NCBI GenBank assembly: GCA_964621345.1
Contig: CAZUON010000001.1
Span: forward strand, 1-64,000
Direction of reading: 5' to 3'
DNA: 64,000 nt
Origin: Glaciecola sp964621345
Lineage (GTDB): Bacteria > Pseudomonadota > Gammaproteobacteria > Enterobacterales > Alteromonadaceae
Every line of letters starts with the position of its first letter. Positions within the stretch are counted from its first letter, which is position 1. Below, in pieces: positions 16,770 to 27,700 of the stretch. The translations under genes were made by a program, and so were the position numbers. The notes beneath the pieces were generated by a model. The model saw nothing but the letters and a program-made list of their open reading frames with translations, was not told where the DNA came from and did not search any database.

Positions 16770-19184
16770 TTGACATCCACCGACAAAACACTTGCGGGGT
16801 TCATCTGCGTATTTGCGAGTAGCGCGCTGTGGCCTCAGTTGCCCCACATTGCTCTACTTATTGCCTCTATAGTAATGCTTGCGTGTACTTGTGTCATTAG
16901 CAGTCGCGTCATTAGTTCTCATGTAACCAATATATCGACCATTACAAAAGGAGCATTACTCGGCTTTATTTGGGCGACGATTATGGGCTATTGGTATACG
17001 ACTTGGCAACTAGCACCGCAATTATTTAATGAAAATCTAATCATTGAAGGGCAAGTTAGTACAGTGAGCAGTGGTGTAGGGATTGAAAAGAGTGCAGACA
17101 CTTTGCTTAAAAACCAAAACGAAAAAGAAAGCACTGCCCGGTTTAATATGTCCTTAACACAAATAGGGAAGTTTTCGAGCTGGATGCAGCCTACAGTGAG
17201 TCTTAGTTGGTACGATGCGCCCTTCATACCAATGCAAGGTCAGCGTCTTCGGCTTTTGGTCAACTTAAAAGCCCCCAACGGCTTGGCAAACCCGCATAGT
17301 TTTCATTACCAAACGTGGTTAGCTAGTCAAAATGTTGTGGCTACGGGACATGTACGAAATAGCCCTAGTAATGCCTTAGTGGATGCAAGAATAAGCTTAC
17401 GTCAGCGCAGTGTGACAGCGCTTGGCGCTCTAGAACTCTCTCACGAGGGCTGGTTGCAAGCTTTAAGTTTTGGCTATCGCTCAGATTTAAGCGCAGAGGA
17501 TTGGACGCTATTACAAGGCAGTGGAAGCGCCCACTTGTTTGCGATTTCAGGACTGCATGTATCTATCGTCTTTGCTTATTGTATCTTTTTGTTCGCAAGG
17601 CCTTTGGCTCTGTTATTAGGACTTGTTCAATCTCCCCAATTCCACTTAAGTAAAATTGTAGGGGGGAGCGCCGCTATTGTGTGTTTACTATATGGTTATT
17701 TGGCGGGATTTCAGGTGCCCGTATTACGTGCGGTGTTAGCATTATTGTTATGGGTCTACTTAAATTCCACAGGTTCGCACTGGCGTATGCCCTCGGTATT
17801 ATTGTATTTATTGGCTGCATTTTTTATTTTGTTTCCGTTTTCAATATTATCAATAAGCTTTTGGTTTAGTTTTTCGGCGGTGTTGAGTATTTGGCTATTT
17901 GTATGGCGCTTTATGCCCAATAGCAGGCTGTCATTTACTGATAAACTCAAGTACGGCTTGTATTTGCAGTTATGGTTATCGATTATCACATTGCCACTTA
18001 CTCTATACATTTTTCAGCAATTACCATTATTTGCCCTGTTTGCAAATATGCTACTAGTGCCTTGGGTGAGTGTCGTGATTGTGCCGCTTTGCGTATTAGC
18101 TAGCACAGCAATGATGGCTCATTTTTATTTCGCTAGCCCCGCTCAAATATACGAGCAACTATTTACGTGGGCAGACCAAGCAATGGTGCCGACCTTATGG
18201 ATAATGCAAAAAACTGTTGATGCAACAAGCACGCTGTTAAAAGAGCAAAATCTTATACAACATATAAGACTCGAGTTTTTTAGTTTAAGTGCGTTAATTT
18301 TAGTACTACTTGTGTGCATACTTCCGTTTTTGCATCTAAAAAAGTGCCTACTTTTTTGTATTTTCACAAACCTTCTCGTTAAGAGTTATGCAAGCCCACC
18401 GAGTGAACAAAAACTTGTGATATTTGATGTTGGGCAAGGTAGCGCGGCCTTATTTACTAAAAGGGATGAAAAGGGTCATAGTGAATCGTGGTTATTCGAT
18501 ACCGGAGCGAGTTTTCGTTCAGGTTTTTCCATGGTTCAGGCGGTCATTTTACCGTATCTAGCGCATTATCAAATTACTACCTTAAATAAGGTATTCTTGA
18601 GCCATTTAGATAATGACCATGCGGGTGGTATCAATGTAATTGACGCGCAGGTCAGCATTGACGAATTGCTTACACCACAGCATGGCTGTGTACGTGAGAG
18701 CTTCAGTGAAAATGAAACTTCTTTGGGCAATATTAAACTAGAGGTGTTGTGGCCATTTTCGGCGCAACATGGGCAAGATAACGCACACAGCTGTGTGGTG
18801 AAACTTTCGGTTAACCAGATGTCTATATTGTTTGCAGGCGATATTGAACATGCGCAAGAACAGCAAATCCTCAATCGATATCACGACACTGATACCTTAG
18901 CCGCAAATATCCTGATCGTGCCGCATCACGGTAGCCGCACATCGTCAACTAAAGCCTTTATTGATGCAGTCGCTCCTGAATATGCGGTATTTTCTGCGGC
19001 GAAGCCTAATCGCTGGGACTTTCCCCATCCACAAGTGTTGCAACGGTATCGCGATGTGGGCAGCCGTATTTTACAAACGGGGGAGCATGGCTCTATTGAA
19101 TTTACCTTTAACAACAATACGATAACTCAGCGCGCTTATCGCAAAGACATCTATAATCGCTGGTATTTTAAAGCGCCAAATTAG
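16770..19184 (+). CDS. comEC: ComEC/Rec2 DNA uptake channel protein
   Basis: An 804-residue inner-membrane protein. Domain order: N-terminal membrane helices and an OB-like DUF4131 region (about 1-190), the competence domain with the marker GSAHLFAISGLHVSIVFAYC near residue 255 and about ten hydrophobic segments to residue 540, and a C-terminal metallo-beta-lactamase domain with SHLDNDHAGGI and VPHHGSRTS. ComEC moves single-stranded DNA into the cytoplasm in natural competence. The start is TTG, supported by GGAG 6 nt upstream (16760-16763). No other competence genes are in the window. Confidence 0.93.
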   Translation: MTSTDKTLAGFICVFASSALWPQLPHIALLIASIVMLACTCVISSRVISSHVTNISTITKGALLGFIWATIMGYWYTTWQLAPQLFNENLIIEGQVSTVSSGVGIEKSADTLLKNQNEKESTARFNMSLTQIGKFSSWMQPTVSLSWYDAPFIPMQGQRLRLLVNLKAPNGLANPHSFHYQTWLASQNVVATGHVRNSPSNALVDARISLRQRSVTALGALELSHEGWLQALSFGYRSDLSAEDWTLLQGSGSAHLFAISGLHVSIVFAYCIFLFARPLALLLGLVQSPQFHLSKIVGGSAAIVCLLYGYLAGFQVPVLRAVLALLLWVYLNSTGSHWRMPSVLLYLLAAFFILFPFSILSISFWFSFSAVLSIWLFVWRFMPNSRLSFTDKLKYGLYLQLWLSIITLPLTLYIFQQLPLFALFANMLLVPWVSVVIVPLCVLASTAMMAHFYFASPAQIYEQLFTWADQAMVPTLWIMQKTVDATSTLLKEQNLIQHIRLEFFSLSALILVLLVCILPFLHLKKCLLFCIFTNLLVKSYASPPSEQKLVIFDVGQGSAALFTKRDEKGHSESWLFDTGASFRSGFSMVQAVILPYLAHYQITTLNKVFLSHLDNDHAGGINVIDAQVSIDELLTPQHGCVRESFSENETSLGNIKLEVLWPFSAQHGQDNAHSCVVKLSVNQMSILFAGDIEHAQEQQILNRYHDTDTLAANILIVPHHGSRTSSTKAFIDAVAPEYAVFSAAKPNRWDFPHPQVLQRYRDVGSRILQTGEHGSIEFTFNNNTITQRAYRKDIYNRWYFKAPN

Positions 19185-19220
19185 CCATATTGGATTAGCA
19201 TCAGGTATACTTTATGAATT

Positions 19221-19248
19221 ATGTTATTGATAACATCAGTGCTGATGT
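19221..19248. promoter_or_regulatory. Two overlapping palindromes upstream of msbA
   Basis: ATGTTATTGATAACAT (19221-19236) and ACATCAGTGCTGATGT (19233-19248) are both perfect 7+2+7 dyads with a TG centre and share the bases ACAT. They lie 72-99 bp before the msbA start. They could be adjacent protein-binding sites or mutually exclusive RNA hairpins in the leader of the msbA-lpxK-trm112-kdsB operon. No regulator is identified. Confidence 0.4.
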
Positions 19249-19319
19249 AAAAATGCACGTGGATACAAGTAATCATTTTATCGATTATCCTTGTCAGACC
19301 GCGAGCACTAAGGAGCCCA

Positions 19320-21083
19320 ATGGAAGTTTCGGCGTCTAAGCCAAGCAGTAAGCCTATTAGTAAGTCGATTATTCGGCGTTTTATGCGTTACCTACGCCCT
19401 TATAAAGGGCTTTTCTTAATCGCTATTTTTGGCATGATAGGCTACTCAGCTATCGATACCTTTGTATTGATGCAGCTCCAACCCCTCATTGACGAAAGTC
19501 TAAACAGCGGTAATTACACCTACCTAAAATTGGCGGCCTACTTTATTGTGCCAATTTTCTTTCTGCGTGGCGTGTTTAACTTTATGGGCACCTACACCTT
19601 AGAATATGTAGGTACTAAAATTGTAATGACTATGCGTCAGCAATTATTCGATAAGTACATCCATTTGCCCATTGAGTTTCACGACCACAATAGTAGCGGC
19701 ACGCTTATCTCTAAGATCATTTACGATACCGAACAGGTTCGAAATGCGGCAGGTAAAGCCTTTTTAACCTTGATACGTGAAGGTGCATTAGTGGTAGGGC
19801 TGTTATCAGCGATGTTTTATTATTCGTGGCAATTGTCCCTTATCTTTTTGCTTATAGGCCCTCTCGTTGCGGTTATTGTCACCTTTGTGAGTAAACGTTT
19901 TAGAAAGGTCAGCCGAGCGATTCAACAAGCGATGGGCTCACTCACATCGTCTATTGAACAGGCGGTAAAAGGACATAAAGTGGTATTAATGCACGACGGA
20001 CAAGACCTCGAGTCTACTCGCTTTGCCAAGCGTAATAATCAAAACCGTCAGCAAACTATGAAGCTAGTTACCTCGCAAATTTTGAGTGTGTCGAGTATTC
20101 AGGTGATTGCGTCTATTGCACTGGCCTTTGTACTCTTCTTTGCCAGCACGCCAGCCATGGTTGAGCAGCTTACCGCGGGAATTTTTATCAACGTGCTGGT
20201 ATGTATGGTGATGCTGTTAAAACCACTTAAGCAGCTCACTACAGTCAATACCGAATTTCAAAAGGGCATGGCGGCTTGTGTCAGTATTTTTGAGATACTC
20301 GATGAGCAAGATGAAGCCGATAACGGCATCATTGACGTAGAGCGTGCCAGTGGTCAGGTGAGTTTTAAAGATGTGACTTTTACCTATCCAACAAAAGAAG
20401 AAGCCGCGCTTAAAAGCGTTAGCTTTGACGTAAAGCCCGGGCAAACCATTGCCTTAGTAGGACGTTCGGGTAGTGGTAAGTCGACTATCTCTAATTTGTT
20501 AACCCGTTTTTACAGCCCTGATTCAGGCGTTATCGCCCTCGACAATCAAGACATACAAAACATTAAATTGCGCGCCTTGCGTAAGCAATTTGCGCTGGTA
20601 TCGCAACAAGTGACACTGTTTAACGATACGATTGCGAATAATATTGCCTACGGGAAACAAGGCGAAGTTAGTCGAGAGGATATTATTCGAGCGGCGGATA
20701 TTGCTTATGTGACTAACTTTGTAAATAAGCAGTCAGAAGGTTTTGATACCGTTGTTGGCGAGAATGGCTTGATGCTTTCAGGCGGTCAGCGTCAACGTAT
20801 TGCAATTGCCCGTGCGATATTGGCCGACGCGCCAATTTTGATTTTAGACGAAGCGACCTCTGCGTTAGACACTGAGTCAGAAAAATTCATTCAAACTGCA
20901 TTAGACGAATTACAAAAATCTAGGACCAGTATTGTAGTTGCCCATCGCTTGTCGACCATAGAAGCTGCTGACCTAATTTTGGTAGTGGAAGATGGCGAAG
21001 TGGTTGAATCGGGTTCACATCAGGACCTACTTGAAGCTGATGGCATGTATGCTCAGTTGCATAGCATGCAGTTCTCTGGATAG
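19320..21083 (+). CDS. msbA: Lipid A export ATP-binding/permease protein MsbA
   Basis: A 587-residue ABC half-transporter. Six membrane helices occupy about residues 25-315. The nucleotide-binding domain carries Walker A GRSGSGKST (near 385), the signature LSGGQRQRIAIARAI and Walker B ILILDEATSALD. MsbA homodimers flip lipid A-core across the inner membrane. The start has AAGGAG a few bases upstream. lpxK begins 6 bp after the stop, then trm112 and kdsB; this is the standard msbA-lpxK-ycaR-kdsB operon. Confidence 0.97.
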   Translation: MEVSASKPSSKPISKSIIRRFMRYLRPYKGLFLIAIFGMIGYSAIDTFVLMQLQPLIDESLNSGNYTYLKLAAYFIVPIFFLRGVFNFMGTYTLEYVGTKIVMTMRQQLFDKYIHLPIEFHDHNSSGTLISKIIYDTEQVRNAAGKAFLTLIREGALVVGLLSAMFYYSWQLSLIFLLIGPLVAVIVTFVSKRFRKVSRAIQQAMGSLTSSIEQAVKGHKVVLMHDGQDLESTRFAKRNNQNRQQTMKLVTSQILSVSSIQVIASIALAFVLFFASTPAMVEQLTAGIFINVLVCMVMLLKPLKQLTTVNTEFQKGMAACVSIFEILDEQDEADNGIIDVERASGQVSFKDVTFTYPTKEEAALKSVSFDVKPGQTIALVGRSGSGKSTISNLLTRFYSPDSGVIALDNQDIQNIKLRALRKQFALVSQQVTLFNDTIANNIAYGKQGEVSREDIIRAADIAYVTNFVNKQSEGFDTVVGENGLMLSGGQRQRIAIARAILADAPILILDEATSALDTESEKFIQTALDELQKSRTSIVVAHRLSTIEAADLILVVEDGEVVESGSHQDLLEADGMYAQLHSMQFSG

Positions 21084-21089
21084 CGTAAA

Positions 21090-22169
21090 GTGAGCCTACA
21101 GAAAGTGTGGTATGGCAGTGCAAAAGAGATGCCTTTATGGGCTTATTTGCTGCTGCCTTTACGCCTTTTGTTTTGGCTGATTACCAGTGTAAGAAGGCGT
21201 TTGTACGCGCGTAATATGCTGTCACAGTATCAGAGTAAATTACCGATTGTGATTGTCGGGAATATCAGCGTTGGCGGTAATGGCAAGACGCCTTTAGTGC
21301 TAGCATTGGTGCAGTATTTTCACCGGCACAATGTAAAATGCGCAATACTGTCACGTGGTTATGGCGGTTCGCAAAAGTATTTCCCTTATAGAGTTACAGC
21401 TACCGATAGCCCTCAGTTAGTTGGCGATGAGCCAGCGTTGATGGTACAGCGCCTAACCAATGGTTCTGGCGCGCCTGCGGCAGGTAGTGTTAATTTAGTG
21501 ATTGATCCCCTGCGCGCTAGAGGTGCAAAATTCATTGAAGCGAACAGCGATGCACAAGTGATTATATGTGATGACGGTCTACAGCACTATGCATTAGCAA
21601 GAGACATTGAACTTTGCGTGATGGACAAGCGCGGGATTGGTAATGGTTGCTTGCTCCCTCAAGGGCCATTAAGGGAGCCGAAAAGTCGCTTAAGGTCGGT
21701 AGATTGGATCATTTATAATGGTCATGGTGCTAGTGAAATAGACGCCTTACAAGGCCTCAATACAGCGGTTCAAGAAATGCATTTAGCGCCGAGCCTTTGG
21801 AAAAAGGTCAACAACGGTGAAGAGCTTGAATTAAATGCTGGGATAGAGATGTTTTCAAAGGCGGGCACTATTGCCGCACTTGCGGGGATTGGCGACCCGA
21901 ATCGATTTTTTACTAGCTTGAATGGTCTTGGATTGAGTATACACGAGCAACGTTCCTTACCCGACCATCATGCCTTTAGCCCCGCTGATATACCTGATGC
22001 CAACATTGTATTGATGACTGAAAAAGACGCCATAAAGTGCAAAGACTTTGCAGCTGATAACTGCTGGTACTTACAAGTTGATGCAAGTATTTCTGAGGGG
22101 TTTTATCAAGCGTTATTTGCTAAGGTCTGTGCAGTTATTGACAATAACAAGATAAACGCTACACATTAA
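21090..22169 (+). CDS. lpxK: Tetraacyldisaccharide 4'-kinase
   Basis: A 359-residue kinase that phosphorylates the 4' position of the lipid A disaccharide. It has a short N-terminal membrane-associating helix (about 10-30) and the P-loop GNISVGGNGKTPLV near residue 55. The motifs LSRGYGG, GDEPALMVQR, CDDGLQHYAL and the late TEKDAIKC segment are all typical. GTG start 6 bp after msbA. Essential step of the Raetz pathway. Confidence 0.97.
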   Translation: MSLQKVWYGSAKEMPLWAYLLLPLRLLFWLITSVRRRLYARNMLSQYQSKLPIVIVGNISVGGNGKTPLVLALVQYFHRHNVKCAILSRGYGGSQKYFPYRVTATDSPQLVGDEPALMVQRLTNGSGAPAAGSVNLVIDPLRARGAKFIEANSDAQVIICDDGLQHYALARDIELCVMDKRGIGNGCLLPQGPLREPKSRLRSVDWIIYNGHGASEIDALQGLNTAVQEMHLAPSLWKKVNNGEELELNAGIEMFSKAGTIAALAGIGDPNRFFTSLNGLGLSIHEQRSLPDHHAFSPADIPDANIVLMTEKDAIKCKDFAADNCWYLQVDASISEGFYQALFAKVCAVIDNNKINATH

Positions 22170-22187
22170 TTGAAAAAGCGAGACACC

Positions 22188-22433
22188 ATGACTTTTAATA
22201 AAAGACTTTTAGATATTATTGCTTGTCCTATATGCAAAGGAAAATTAGTCCTGCATGAGACCGCGATTAATGATAATGATGAAGAAAGCTCACAAACATT
22301 GGCAACACTTGAACTGATATGCCGATTCGACCGTCTCGCGTTTCCAATAGATGAGGGTATCCCCGTCTTACTTGAGAGCGAGAGTAGAGCAATCAGTTTA
22401 GAAGAGCTAGAACAGGTCAAAGCCCATGACTGA
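22188..22433 (+). CDS. Trm112 family protein (YcaR-like)
   Basis: An 81-residue protein with the N-terminus MTFNKRLLDIIACPICKGKLVL and the motif LAFPIDEGIPVLLE, both characteristic of the bacterial Trm112/YcaR family. The CPxC pair is present, while the second cysteine position lies in LICRFDRLAFP. The start is placed at ATG 22188 from family alignment; a TTG at 22170 is also in frame. The family lies almost always between lpxK and kdsB; its own role in bacteria is unsettled. It overlaps kdsB by 8 bp, which suggests translational coupling. Confidence 0.88.
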   Translation: MTFNKRLLDIIACPICKGKLVLHETAINDNDEESSQTLATLELICRFDRLAFPIDEGIPVLLESESRAISLEELEQVKAHD

Positions 22434-23205
22434 TTTTACGGTAGTCATCCCGGCGCGATTTGCCTCTACTCGTTTTCCCGGTAAGCCTCTTGCTGTAATT
22501 GGCACAAAGCCTATGTTACAGCATGTGCATGAACGTGCTATCGAAGCGGGTGCTAGCAAAGTGGTCATTGCTACTGATGACTTACGAATTGAACAAGCAG
22601 CAAGGGCGTTTGGCGCAGAAGTTTGCATGACTTCAGATAAACACCAATCTGGCACCACACGTATTGCTGAGGTGATTGAAAATACTGGAATTGGAAACGA
22701 TGAAATTGTAGTGAATGTGCAAGGTGATGAACCCTTCATTCCACCAGAAAACATTCGTCAAGTGGCCGACAATTTAGCTAAACATACAGAATATCCAATG
22801 GCGAGTCTGTGCTATCCCATCGAAGATGCCGCAGATGTATTAAATCCAAATGTGGTGAAAGTAGTTAAAAGCAAAAATGGGCGGGCGCTTTACTTTTCAA
22901 GAGCGCCGATTCCATTTTCTCGTGGCTCAATGACTCAAGACGATACCGGAAGACTTGTACAAAATGAGTGGACACTACAAGCCCAACAACTGTATTTAAG
23001 ACACATTGGAATATATGCTTACAGAGCTGAATTTGTATTGAAATTCAGTGAAATGGGTAACAGCGAACTAGAGGCATTTGAATCGTTGGAGCAATTGCGC
23101 GTATTAGAGCATGGACACAACATTCATATGGATATTGCAAGCGGCGCGCCACCACATGGGGTTGACACGCCAGAGGACTTAGCGAAGTTAAATCAGTCTT
23201 GCTGA
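22426..23205 (+). CDS. kdsB: CMP-KDO synthetase
   Basis: A 259-residue 3-deoxy-manno-octulosonate cytidylyltransferase, which activates KDO for attachment to lipid A. Evidence: N-terminal VVIPARFASTRFPGKPL nucleotide-binding signature, VIATDD, MTSDKHQSGTTRIAEV, VNVQGDEPFI with the metal-binding Asp, the YFSRAPIPF block and the C-terminal GVDTPEDLA. Last gene of the msbA-lpxK-trm112-kdsB operon; it is convergent with rimO and overlaps it by 13 bp. Confidence 0.97.
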   Translation: MTDFTVVIPARFASTRFPGKPLAVIGTKPMLQHVHERAIEAGASKVVIATDDLRIEQAARAFGAEVCMTSDKHQSGTTRIAEVIENTGIGNDEIVVNVQGDEPFIPPENIRQVADNLAKHTEYPMASLCYPIEDAADVLNPNVVKVVKSKNGRALYFSRAPIPFSRGSMTQDDTGRLVQNEWTLQAQQLYLRHIGIYAYRAEFVLKFSEMGNSELEAFESLEQLRVLEHGHNIHMDIASGAPPHGVDTPEDLAKLNQSC

Positions 23206-24623
23206 TCAGAAACTACCGCCCACATGTCGTGCTCGTCGGTATGGATAATTTCTACCCATACCCGCTGACCGACGTGTAGGTCGTGTACGTCGTTAAGGTG
23301 AATGACTCCATCAATTTCAGGGGCTTCTCCAAAGCTTCTAGCGATTGCGCCTTCACTATCAACGCTATCGATAACCACGTTATATTCATTGCCAATTTTG
23401 GCCTGCAAACGGGCGTAACTGATTTTTGATTGCACTTCCATGAAACGTCGCAGACGCGATTCTTTAACATCTTCGCTGACAGGGTCTGGCAACATGTTCG
23501 CAGTAGCACCTTCAACAGGTGAGTATTTAAAACACCCCACGCGGTCGAGTTGAGCATCTTCTAAAAAGTCTAATAGCTCTTCAAATTCTTCTTCGGTTTC
23601 ACCAGGAAAGCCCACAATAAAGGTAGAACGAATCACCAAATCAGGACACATTTCGCGCCACTTTTGTATGCGCTCTACGGTGCGCTCCGCGCTGCCAGGG
23701 CGCTTCATTAGGCGCAAAATTCGTTTGTTTGCATGCTGAAATGGAATGTCCAAATAAGGTAGTATCTTACCTTCGGCCATTAAGGGAATTAGGTCGTCCA
23801 CATGAGGGTAGGGATATACATAATGTAGGCGTACCCACATATCCATATTGCCTAGCTTTTCACATAGCTGCTGCATATGGGTTTTGACCGGCATACCGTC
23901 CCAAAAGTCAGTTTTGTATTTAACATCCACGCCATACGCACTGGTATCTTGGGAAATCACGAGTAATTCATTTACACCAGCGGCTTTTAAGCGTTTTGCT
24001 TCTCCTAATACCTCGCCCACCGGGCGGCTTACAAGGTCGCCACGCATAGAGGGAATTATGCAAAAAGTACAGCGGTGATTACAGCCTTCGGAGATTTTTA
24101 AATACGCAAAGTGCTTTGGTGTTAACTTAATACCGTGATCCGGCACTAAATGCAGAAAGGGATTATGCGCAGGTTTTGGCAGATGCTCGTGCACTTGCTC
24201 CACGACTGATTCGTATGCATGGGGGCCGGTAATGGATAAAACGTTAGGATGAACTTGGCGAATTTCGTCCTCTTTTACGCCTAAACATCCGGTCACAATC
24301 ACTTTGCCGTTTTCAGCTAATGCCTCGCCAATCGTATCTAATGATTCTTGCACGGCTGAATCAATAAACCCACAGGTATTTACAATCACCAGTTGCGCAT
24401 CGTTATAGGTCGGCACAACATCGTAACCTTCGGTTCTTAATTGAGTAAGAATGCGTTCTGAATCCACTAGGTTTTTAGGACAGCCTAGAGAGACAAATCC
24501 CACTTTAGCGCCGCTGTCATGATTCATGTCTTTTTGCTCAGTGAGCACGCGAATAGGGGTTTCAAGCGTGGTCGACTGTTTGATGTCTGTGTCAGATGCA
24601 GGGCTGTACTGCTTTACGGTCAT
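23193..24623 (-). CDS. rimO: Ribosomal protein S12 methylthiotransferase RimO
   Basis: A radical-SAM methylthiotransferase that modifies an aspartate of ribosomal protein S12. Order: N-terminal MTTase domain (VGFVSLGCPKNLVDSERIL, NTCGFIDSA), radical SAM motif SEGCNHRCTFCIIP with the CxxxCxxC cluster, and a C-terminal TRAM domain. The long frame gives 476 residues; the ATG at 24527 would give 444 residues and an N-terminus (MNHDSGAKVGFVSLG) that matches the usual family length better, so the true start may be there. Confidence 0.96.
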   Translation of the reverse strand: MTVKQYSPASDTDIKQSTTLETPIRVLTEQKDMNHDSGAKVGFVSLGCPKNLVDSERILTQLRTEGYDVVPTYNDAQLVIVNTCGFIDSAVQESLDTIGEALAENGKVIVTGCLGVKEDEIRQVHPNVLSITGPHAYESVVEQVHEHLPKPAHNPFLHLVPDHGIKLTPKHFAYLKISEGCNHRCTFCIIPSMRGDLVSRPVGEVLGEAKRLKAAGVNELLVISQDTSAYGVDVKYKTDFWDGMPVKTHMQQLCEKLGNMDMWVRLHYVYPYPHVDDLIPLMAEGKILPYLDIPFQHANKRILRLMKRPGSAERTVERIQKWREMCPDLVIRSTFIVGFPGETEEEFEELLDFLEDAQLDRVGCFKYSPVEGATANMLPDPVSEDVKESRLRRFMEVQSKISYARLQAKIGNEYNVVIDSVDSEGAIARSFGEAPEIDGVIHLNDVHDLHVGQRVWVEIIHTDEHDMWAVVSDQQD

Positions 24624-24708
24624 GCCAATGTGTCCATGATCAACTAAATTGCGCGGATTATAGCGTATTTAGCGCCAAGCAACACAGAACAAATTACGCT
24701 ATTTCATA

Positions 24709-27700
24709 CTAGGATTTGTCTATTCCCCCTTTTTTTAAGCGTAGGGCTTTGTTGGCAATATTATCTTTGTACTTTTGCAATGGGGTGGGCGGTGCTTGCG
24801 TATCGTCAAATTGCAGTGGTTTTTTGACAAAACTGACTAAATCCTCGGCAGGTAGCGGTTTAGCAATATAATAGCCTTGCGAAAAGTCTGTACCTAAGGC
24901 CTTTAAGGCATTTAGTTGAGCAAGAGATTCAATGCCTTCAGCGGTGACCTTCATTCGAAGGCTTTGGCCTAAGGCCACTGTTGCTCTGACGACTTCTAGC
25001 GCATCTTCATTGATATTTCCACTCGGTGTGTTATCAATTGCGTCAATAAAGCTGCGGTCAATCTTAATATGCTGCACTGGTAATTGATGCAAATATGCGA
25101 GAGAGGAATAACCGGTGCCAAAATCATCAATCGCAAGTTCAACATCACGGGTAATGATTTCATCTAATAGATGCTTAATGTGTTCAGTATTTTCAATCAA
25201 GGCAGATTCGGTAAGCTCTAGCTTTAAATATTTGCCCTCCAAACCCGAACGATAAAGTATTTCGTCAAGGATCCCAAGAAACTCGTCTCCCTTGAGTTGA
25301 TTTGAGGAGAGGTTTACTGACACAGTTAGTTGGTCTAGGCACTCAAATAACTGCCATTGCCTGAGTTGCTCACATGCGGTTTTGAGTACCCACTTACCAA
25401 TTTCTACAATTAAGCCGGTTTCTTCGGCCATTGGAATGAAGATATCAGGACGTATGTTACCGCGCGTCGGGTGCTCCCAACGGATGAGGGCTTCACAACC
25501 GCTAACCTTATTCGTATTAAGGTCTAGCAGGGGCTGATATACAACGTAGAACTCTTCGTTGCTCACGGCATTACGTAAATCTGCCTCTAACTCAGATAGT
25601 TCCAGTGTAACTTTACGCATTTCTTTATCAAATATTTTGAACTTACCCTTACCATCTTGCTTTGCATTATACATAGCAATATCGGCATCTCTTAAGGCTC
25701 CAGTAACAGCAGTATAGGATTTATCGACATGCACAAGTCCTACACTCATCTGAAAGTGAATGGTGAGTTTATCGAGCTCAAAGGGCCTTTTAAAGGCGTT
25801 AATAATTTTTTCACCTAGCGTTTCTAAGTCACTTGGTTTATGAATATTTTCGGCAACTACGGTGAATTCATCCCCTCCAAGGCGCGCAGCATATTGATTG
25901 TCCGATAGCAGTTTAGATAAACGCATGGCACTTGCGATTAACAATTCATCACCTACGTTATGTCCATGCGTATCGTTGATTTGTTTAAATCGATCACCGT
26001 CTAAAAAGAGCAATGCAAAAGGTACAAATTGCCCGTTTCTATTTTTGCTAATGAGAGAATTAAGGCGTTTAATCAACCATTCACGATTAGGCAAACCGGT
26101 TAATGCGTCGTGAAAGGCGAGATGAAAGAGTTTTGTTTCAGCGACTTTTCGCTCGTTAATTTCTACTTGCAACTCTTCAGTGCGCTGGCTAACTCTTTGT
26201 TCAAGCTCAGTATTGAGTTTAGCAAGAGAGTCGCTGGTGTATTTTAGTTCAGAGGCATATTCATTTAGTTGTTGTGTTTTTTCTTCCACCTTTAATGTTA
26301 AGGCTTTTTCGCGACTTGCGAGAAGCGATATTCGCCATTTTGTAAAGCCGTAAATACTTAGTACAAATAAGCTAATAAGTAGGAGTGCGGCCCACCATGT
26401 TCGCCACCAAGGCTGCAAAATACTGAAGCTAAATGTATCGCCTTTGCTATCCCAAACATTGCTACTATTGGCGGAATAAAGCTCAAAGGTATATTCCCCT
26501 GGGGGCAAATTATCGAACTTAACAAACCTCTCGTTTGCGCCTATGTAGGTAAATTCCCTCTGCCATCCTGTTAAACGATATTTAAACTTATTATATTGCG
26601 GGTGCACGAAGCTCAGTGCAGTGAAGTAAAACTTTACATTATTTAAGTCATGATTTAACGCTGGAACATTTTTGTTAGGTATTGATTGCGTTGGATTAAA
26701 GATTTTATTGTTTAAGCCCTCTTGCTCGGTCACTTCGACTTTTGTAACTTGTGTCGAAGGTGGCATTGTATTGATTCTTATATCATTGATATCGACAATG
26801 TTCACGCCGCGTTTATTTGGAATGTACAGACTGTTACCAACTCTTGTGATTTCGCCATGTGTACTTAACGCATCACTCACAAGGCCATCACGTTCAAAGA
26901 AAGATATGACCTTGTTTGTGTCTAGATAAAGGATAGACAGGCCCTTTTCGGTCGCAATCCAAAGACGCTTAAACTCATCTCTATACAAATAATTTATTGC
27001 GTTATCTGATAATCCATCTTCTTGAGTATATCGTTGACTCGTATCCGATATCGCATTGTATTTAATCAAGCCATTAGTGGTCGCAATCCATATCTGTTCC
27101 ATGGACTCGACTAACACATAATATAAACGGTCAGTTTCAAGGCGAAATAGGGAGTGAAAACGCATCGTGCTCAAATCAAGGTACTCTAATGAGCTTTGGC
27201 CAGCGATAAACAGTTTGTTTTCGAATAGCTGTAAATGCGTGATTTCAGTGTTGTTGATATTAGCTTTCCCCCCACGTACTTTATGAATAAAGTTAGTAAA
27301 CGTATTCGTTTTATAATCAAAATACTGTAGCCCAAACCCCCAAACGGAAAGCCAAAGTCCGTGTTGCTTGTCGGGCAAAACAAAAAATACATTATTACCT
27401 GCGAGTGTTTTATCTGCAGCTAAGCTTGGGTTGTGCTTAAAGCGCTCAACGCTTAAGGTCTGAGGGTTGACTCGATTGATGCCACCTGCCCAAGCGCCGG
27501 TCCAAATCATACCGGAGGGATCTTCAGCGATTGAGATAATCGCGTTCGACGAGAGAGTGGAACTGTCTAAAGGGTCGTGTTTGAGGTTTTCAAAATCGCC
27601 ATTGATGTGATTGAATATGTTAATTCCGCCGCCGTCCGTAGCAAACCATATATCCCCATTTTCACGGGCTACACCATCGAAAGTATGTGGAAAAATATCG

